Of a stretch of 64,000 bases of DNA, positions 57,065 to 64,000 are shown piece after piece (positions within the stretch are counted from its first letter, which is position 1; every line of letters begins with the position of its first letter). The notes under the pieces are model-generated. The model was not told the origin of the DNA and searched no databases. It saw only the letters and a list, made by a program, of their open reading frames with translations. The position numbers and the translations under genes were made by a program. Source of the stretch: Tenrec ecaudatus (lineage: Eukaryota > Chordata > Mammalia > Afrosoricida > Tenrecidae); assembly GCF_050624435.1 (NCBI RefSeq), contig NC_134546.1:77293700-77357699 (forward strand). Reading direction: 5' to 3'.

Positions 57065-58655
57065 GTCAATTGGTTTCCGTTGGTCATTATGCTCTGCCAC
57101 AATGTTATGGTGCCCTCTGAGTATGCATAAATTAAAATCGTGAAGTTTTAAGCAGTTAAAACCTGGAGAGAAAACATATTTAAAACATAAAGGATGATCA
57201 TGGTTGATCAATGAAGAGTGAAGTTAGCCAAAGAGGTAATTTACTAATGAACAAACCTGGTCTGATAATTGAGATTAACAGAAAAAGTGTCATCAAGTAT
57301 TACATTTTCTAATGGAGCAAATACAGAGAACACAATGGCAGGCTGTGGGCTGTAAGTGTGCCCTCATTTGATGTTAAATATCATCCCATTGTCTCTTATT
57401 TTCCTTGAGGTTCCCCATTCTCTTTAGGTTAAGTTCTTACTTGCTACCCTTTAAATTAATATTTGCCTGTGTGCATCTCTGTGTGTGTGCACGCGTGTGC
57501 ATGTGCATGTGTGAGCAAAGATGTTCGTGGGGCTCCCAAGAATTAGCTAAGAATGCCTCCCTACAGCAACTTAGAGCAATCTACCTAGGGTCTAATCTAC
57601 CTTCAGCTGGACTAAACCAAGGATGGCTACATTATGTTGATTTACTAATCATGCTGAAGTAATTACAGGTGATTGTGATTTAACTGCTTTATTTCCCAGC
57701 TCACTCTCAGGACCCAGGTGAGGCAGATAATTCAAGGTGCTGAAATTGGGGTGGATCGATCTCAGATCAGGCTGTGCTGTGTGGAAAGACAGTGGATCAT
57801 CCGTGCTTGGATGTTTTGTGTGTCCTAAAGGTAAGAGACCCTGGAACCTGAGCAGGGGGACCTATATTATGATAAATATTCTCAGCCAGTAGACATGTAA
57901 GACAGGCTCAGGGAGGAACAATGTGTTTGCCTCTGTAAGTCCCTGGGGTTGAACTCAAAGGTATTAATTTCCAGGCCAGCATCAGAGAGAGCTTGGTCTG
58001 CTGTTGTTATCAGGAGTAACTCTTCGAGGACTTAGGTCTTCAGAAGTGAAGAGCCCAGTGTGCTGTGAGTAGGAGTTCCTGGCACTGGACACACAGGGTG
58101 CCCCTGAAACTGATGTCTTTCCAGCTTGGGGGGGAAGATAGAGTTCCTACTTGCAGTGTCTTGTGAGCTTAAGATGTTAGCTCATGAGACTCCAAGACAC
58201 ATGGACCCAAATATTTTAGGGTTGCAAGCTCTCACTATTAAAGGGGGTGTGCAAATTCTTCCTCTTATACACCCTTTTTGACTCAAGCAATTCTGCTGGG
58301 AAGATGAGAATCACAGAATGCCAGGTTATTAGCTTGCACTGAGGGAGGACTTGAGTAGAGGCCCAATGCCTTTGATTTTTAAATGTTCCTATTTTGTTTC
58401 TGTGCCTACTTAGAGAGTTGACCCTCTTTTCTGTCAAAGGGCTTATTACAGTCCTAATTTTCTCATGTAAAATGGGCTCTGGGACAAATTTCAATTCATC
58501 ATGGTATATAATCATTTTAATATGTTGTCTGAATCTGTTCCAAATATTTTAAAGAAATTTTAGTGTATATACATTTTCAGTATTGGGTTACAGTTTTCTT
58601 GCAGTATCATTATCTAACATTGGTGTCAGAGTATTTACTGGTCTGATAGAAAATA
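57065..58655. other. No gene recognised
   Basis: Low-copy sequence with a short (GT)n-like 'tgtgtgtgtgcacgcgtgtgcatgtgcatgtgtg' tract near 57480-57512. No V segment or exon-like unit is supported. Confidence 0.35.
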
Positions 58656-58659
58656 TTGG

Positions 58660-58800
58660 TAACCAAGGACTCAAGTAGAAAGAAAATGTGTTGATAATGA
58701 TGATGGCAACAACTGTACTAATGTGCTTGATACAGGGGATGTATATATAGATTGTGATAAGAGTTGTACGGACCCCAGTACAATGATTTTTTAAAAGAAA
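58660..58800 (+). mobile_element. LINE 3'-end family copy, about 140 bp
   Basis: Only the terminal part: 'aatgatgatggcaacaactgtactaatgtgcttgatacaggggatgtatatatagattgtgataagagttgtacggaccccagtacaatg'. Possible 11-bp flanking repeats AGAAA(A/G)TATTG lie near 58648 and 58797. Confidence 0.65.
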
Positions 58801-59371
58801 GTATTGAAGTAGTGGTAAGTGTCCTCTCACAACCACTGTTATATCTACACCACAACCACTGTTATATCTACACTCAATAACTTGAACTTAAACTACCAAA
58901 CACTAAAGTGGTGTTTATTCATACCATCTTAGTACTCTGTATTAAGCTTTAATCTATGGTCTGTTTATGCTAGAAGTTTCTCCTGGAATTTTACTTCAAT
59001 TCAATTGATTATAGCCCTTGCAAGCAACCTAAAACTCATTCAACTACCATTGATTCCATGAACTGGCTGGACCCTCTGATCTTCCAGCTGACTCCTCATT
59101 CTAGAGGACTACATGATTTACACTCCCCTTGCCAGGAAAATAGTCACTAACACCTAATCATTGTGTAATGCCCACAAAACAGAGCCCCAATTTGGGAAAA
59201 TACTCTGCCATATGACATGCTGTATAGATCTTAGAAAATGTCCTACAGCTCACCTCCAGAAGAATGTTATAAATCAACAAGGGGCAGCAATTTCTCAGTG
59301 ATTTTTGCATCACCTTGGTTTTGCATCACCTTTATTTTATTAGTTTTTTTAAAATAAAAGAAACCCATTCC

Positions 59372-61602
<2,231 letters not shown>

Positions 61603-61639
61603 CTATTTAGCATTTTGTGCACGCCTTGGGTGTTGATCA

Positions 61640-62010
61640 GTAATTTCTGAGGCTCTTGCTGTTGATAGTTCTGATGGAGTCCATTCTATCTTACAGGGAC
61701 CTTGTGCACAAGGGAATGAAACTCAGCCCACCCCGGCAGCATCCTCACAGTTTAGGATGAACCCATTGCTTCAGTCACTGTGTCAATCCATGTAGTCCAG
61801 GGATTCCTATTTGTCACTGCCACTTTACTTTACCAAACAAAACATCCTTCTCCACAGACTGGTGACTTCGGACAACATGTCCAAAGTATTTAATGTGAGC
61901 TCTCTCTTCCTACCCTCTAACTAGCATCCTGGCCTTACTTCTGCCAAAACAGATTTGTTTGCCTATTTGAAGGCCCATGCACTGCAATTCAACCACATTG
62001 ATTCTTCTTA
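61640..62010 (-). repeat. RTE/BovB-type LINE 3' fragment
   Basis: Antisense: 'gcagcatcctcacagtttaggatgaacccattgcttcagtcactgtgtcaatcc', 'gacttcggacaacatgtccaaagtatttaatgtgagctctc' and 'tctgccaaaacagatttgtttgcctatttgaaggcccatgcactgcaattc'. Confidence 0.65.
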
Positions 62011-62014
62011 TTTC

Positions 62015-62880
62015 TCCCTTATTCAATGTCCCACTTCTATATGCATATGTGGTAATCGGCAATGCCATGGTTTGGGTCAGATAAAGCTAGTCCTCAAAGT
62101 AACATCATTGCTTTGCAACACTCTAAAGAGGCCTTGTTAGGCAGATTTATCCAGTATAATGCATCTATTGATCTATTGAACTTATTATCACCTTTTAGTT
62201 GTTTTGTAATTTTCCATAAGCTGACAGTCTTTCCAGAAGAAGTTAATACTTAGTCAAGCTTAGATTAAGAATATTGATCAAGGAGGGAGCTGGAAGCCCA
62301 CCTTCCTCTGAAACCAATCTGTCTCAGAGCCCTGAGCTGGAAGGCTGTCCTTAAGACCTAGAGGAATGATGACGTGGCGATTCCAGAAATGCATGGTGAC
62401 TGGGCATAAGAGTCTAAAACAAATTGTGCATCTGTCTATTAGCATGACTTGCAGATCAGTTTTAGAGGGGCCCTAACCCTCACGCTTTATCCTATAACTG
62501 CAACCTCACACCCCTCTGCCTTCAGAAACACCCTGGGGGTTACAAAAGGGCTGTGCCAGTGATGTCCAACTAGCCACTCAGACTAATGCTGCCCTCCTTT
62601 ATCGAAGCACAGCCTCTCGCCACCACACTCATTTTGTTTTCCTCCCTCCAAGTTCCTGGTTAAGCATGATTCTCAAGCTCTAGGCCAGACACTAGCTAAT
62701 CCAGTCTCCATAGAAGACCAAGAATATGGATGGGATATCCTAGAACCCAAGGCAATAAGCCCTCTCCTTGTTTGTGTCGTTTGCCCTCTGTCAACATTAC
62801 TTAGAGAGCTTGAAACCTATGCTCTAGCCCAAGATGACAGAATGGATGATAAGTCATCTCTTTCCTTAATCCATCTCATG
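62015..62880. other. No gene seen
   Basis: Low-copy sequence between RTE and LINE 3'-end pieces. Nothing is recognised. Confidence 0.35.
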
Positions 62881-62885
62881 TGCTT

Positions 62886-64000
62886 TTTTAAAAAGATTAT
62901 TTTATTGGGGACTTGTAACAATCCACAATTCAATTGTATCAAGAATATTTGTACATATAATTCCATCATTCATTTCTAAACATTTACTTTCCATTGAGAA
63001 CTTGGTCTCAGCTCCTTTTATCCCCTCTCTTCCTCGCCCCCCACTCTTGTCACCCCTTGATAAATATTAAATTATTGTTATTTTTGTATCTTGCACTGAC
63101 TGCTATCTCTCTTCCCCCGTGGTTTCTGTGTTTATCCCCGGGGTGTGTGTGTGTGTGGTTATGTGTCTATCATTGTGATTGGCTCCCCCTTCCTCCCCTC
63201 CCCTCCCTGCCTTTTGCCTCCCCTACTGGTATCAATACTCCCATTCCGGTTCCTGGATTCGGTATGTTATGAACTCTTATCTCTTTTCTGTACCTGTGCA
63301 CATGCTCCAGTCTAGCCTACAGGGAAAGGCAGAATTGGAGTCATGATAGTGGGGTGTGAGGAAGCCTCAAGGAACCTAATAATTGTGTTTCATCAGTGCT
63401 ATCCTGCCCCCAGGTTGACTCATCCTTTCAGTGTGACCCTTCTGTAAGGGGATGTCCCATTGTTTACAGATAGAGGTGGCGTCTCTACTACAACGCCCCT
63501 CATTCTCAGCAATGTGTTGGGGGGTTTTGCTTGCTTCTTTGTGGTCTTCTGAAGCCTATTACCCTATCTCTTTGACACCTCATGATCACACAGGATGATG
63601 AGCTTCTTCCATGTGGGTCCGTTGCTTCTCTACTAGCTAGCCTCTTTTAAACTTCAAGCCTTTAAAACATCAGGTAGTATATATTTTGATAGCCAGGCAC
63701 TATTCTCCTTCACTACATTTGCTTACGTACCAATTTTGTCTTCAGTGATCATGCTGGTATGGTGAGCATCAAAGAAGGTCAGGTTGTTAGAACAAAGTGT
63801 TCTTGCATTGAGGGAGGGCTTGAGCAGAGTCCCAAAGTCCATCTACTATCTTAGTGTATTGCCTTATAAATATATGCATGTAGGTCAAGATCTCTGTTTT
63901 CAGAATTAATGTATTTACATATGCACAGACCTATGCTTATACCACTATCCATAGCTTTGCTTCCTAGATCTTTCTTCTGTTTCCTTTTACCTTCCTCCTT
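62886..64000 (-). mobile_element. LINE 3'-end family copy, single-module subtype, antisense, runs off the window
   Basis: 'tttttaaaaagattattttattggggacttgtaacaatccac' starts the copy. The polypyrimidine tract, 'cagggaaaggcagaattggagtcatgatagtgggg' and one module near 63590 ('cttcttccatgtgggtccgttgcttctc') follow. It is most like the copy at 26.9 kb. It continues past the end of the window. Confidence 0.65.

Noticed and set aside
57660-57840. Possible V-like or exon-like segment after an AG-rich acceptor
   Set aside because: 'tttatttcccag' resembles an acceptor, but the following sequence lacks V framework motifs and no open frame continues.

Overview
The window is nuclear DNA of a placental mammal, very probably an afrotherian and most likely a tenrec. 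Three repeat classes point there. tRNA-derived SINEs with the AfroSINE body occur at least nine times. RTE/BovB-type LINE pieces are frequent. Two short hAT elements match the SPIN non-autonomous family, with 8-bp target duplications close to TCTAGA; from memory, SPIN is known in tenrec but not in elephant or hyrax. The species call is inference and was not searched.

The gene content is a piece of an immunoglobulin heavy-chain variable (IGHV) cluster. No D, J or constant segments were seen. On the + strand there is an IGHV4-like relic at 14.3-14.6 kb, an intact IGHV3-like gene with octamer, leader, intron and 23-spacer recombination signal at 24.4-25.0 kb, and an open but unusual clan II (IGHV4-like) gene at 37.55-38.03 kb. 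On the - strand there are two pseudogenes: IGHV5-like at 40.1-40.7 kb with three in-frame stops, and IGHV7-like at 44.9-45.4 kb with stops, a frame break and a ruined heptamer. The change of orientation between 38.0 and 40.1 kb marks an inversion boundary or a join between inverted blocks.

Two processed retrocopies sit among the V segments: a LAMTOR5 copy at 36.5 kb whose start codon is lost, and a full-length YY1 copy at 59.4-61.5 kb with poly(A) tail, polyadenylation signal and target duplication, broken by stops and frameshifts. A 5'-truncated endogenous retrovirus lies on the - strand at 34.0-36.2 kb: integrase C-terminus, a shortened and frameshifted envelope, polypurine tract and a complete 3' LTR. 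A second LTR-like block lies at 31.5-32.1 kb.

Most remaining sequence is repeats. The largest contributor is a LINE 3'-end family, probably L1, with a long polypurine/polypyrimidine tract and an AATAAA-poly(A) end. It is present at about ten sites; two copies have clear 16-19 bp target duplications, and several carry an internal duplication of about 247 bp. An LTR-like family ending in a motif resembling TTTGTTTCTCT...GACTAACACA occurs seven times. Simple repeats include (GA)n, (GATA)n, (TCTA)n, a 22-base C run and a 32-bp minisatellite. Nearly all long ORFs other than the V genes and retrocopies lie in repeats and are not genes. I found no evidence of a wholly new system; the most unusual items are the mixed V orientation and the cysteine-rich clan II V gene.
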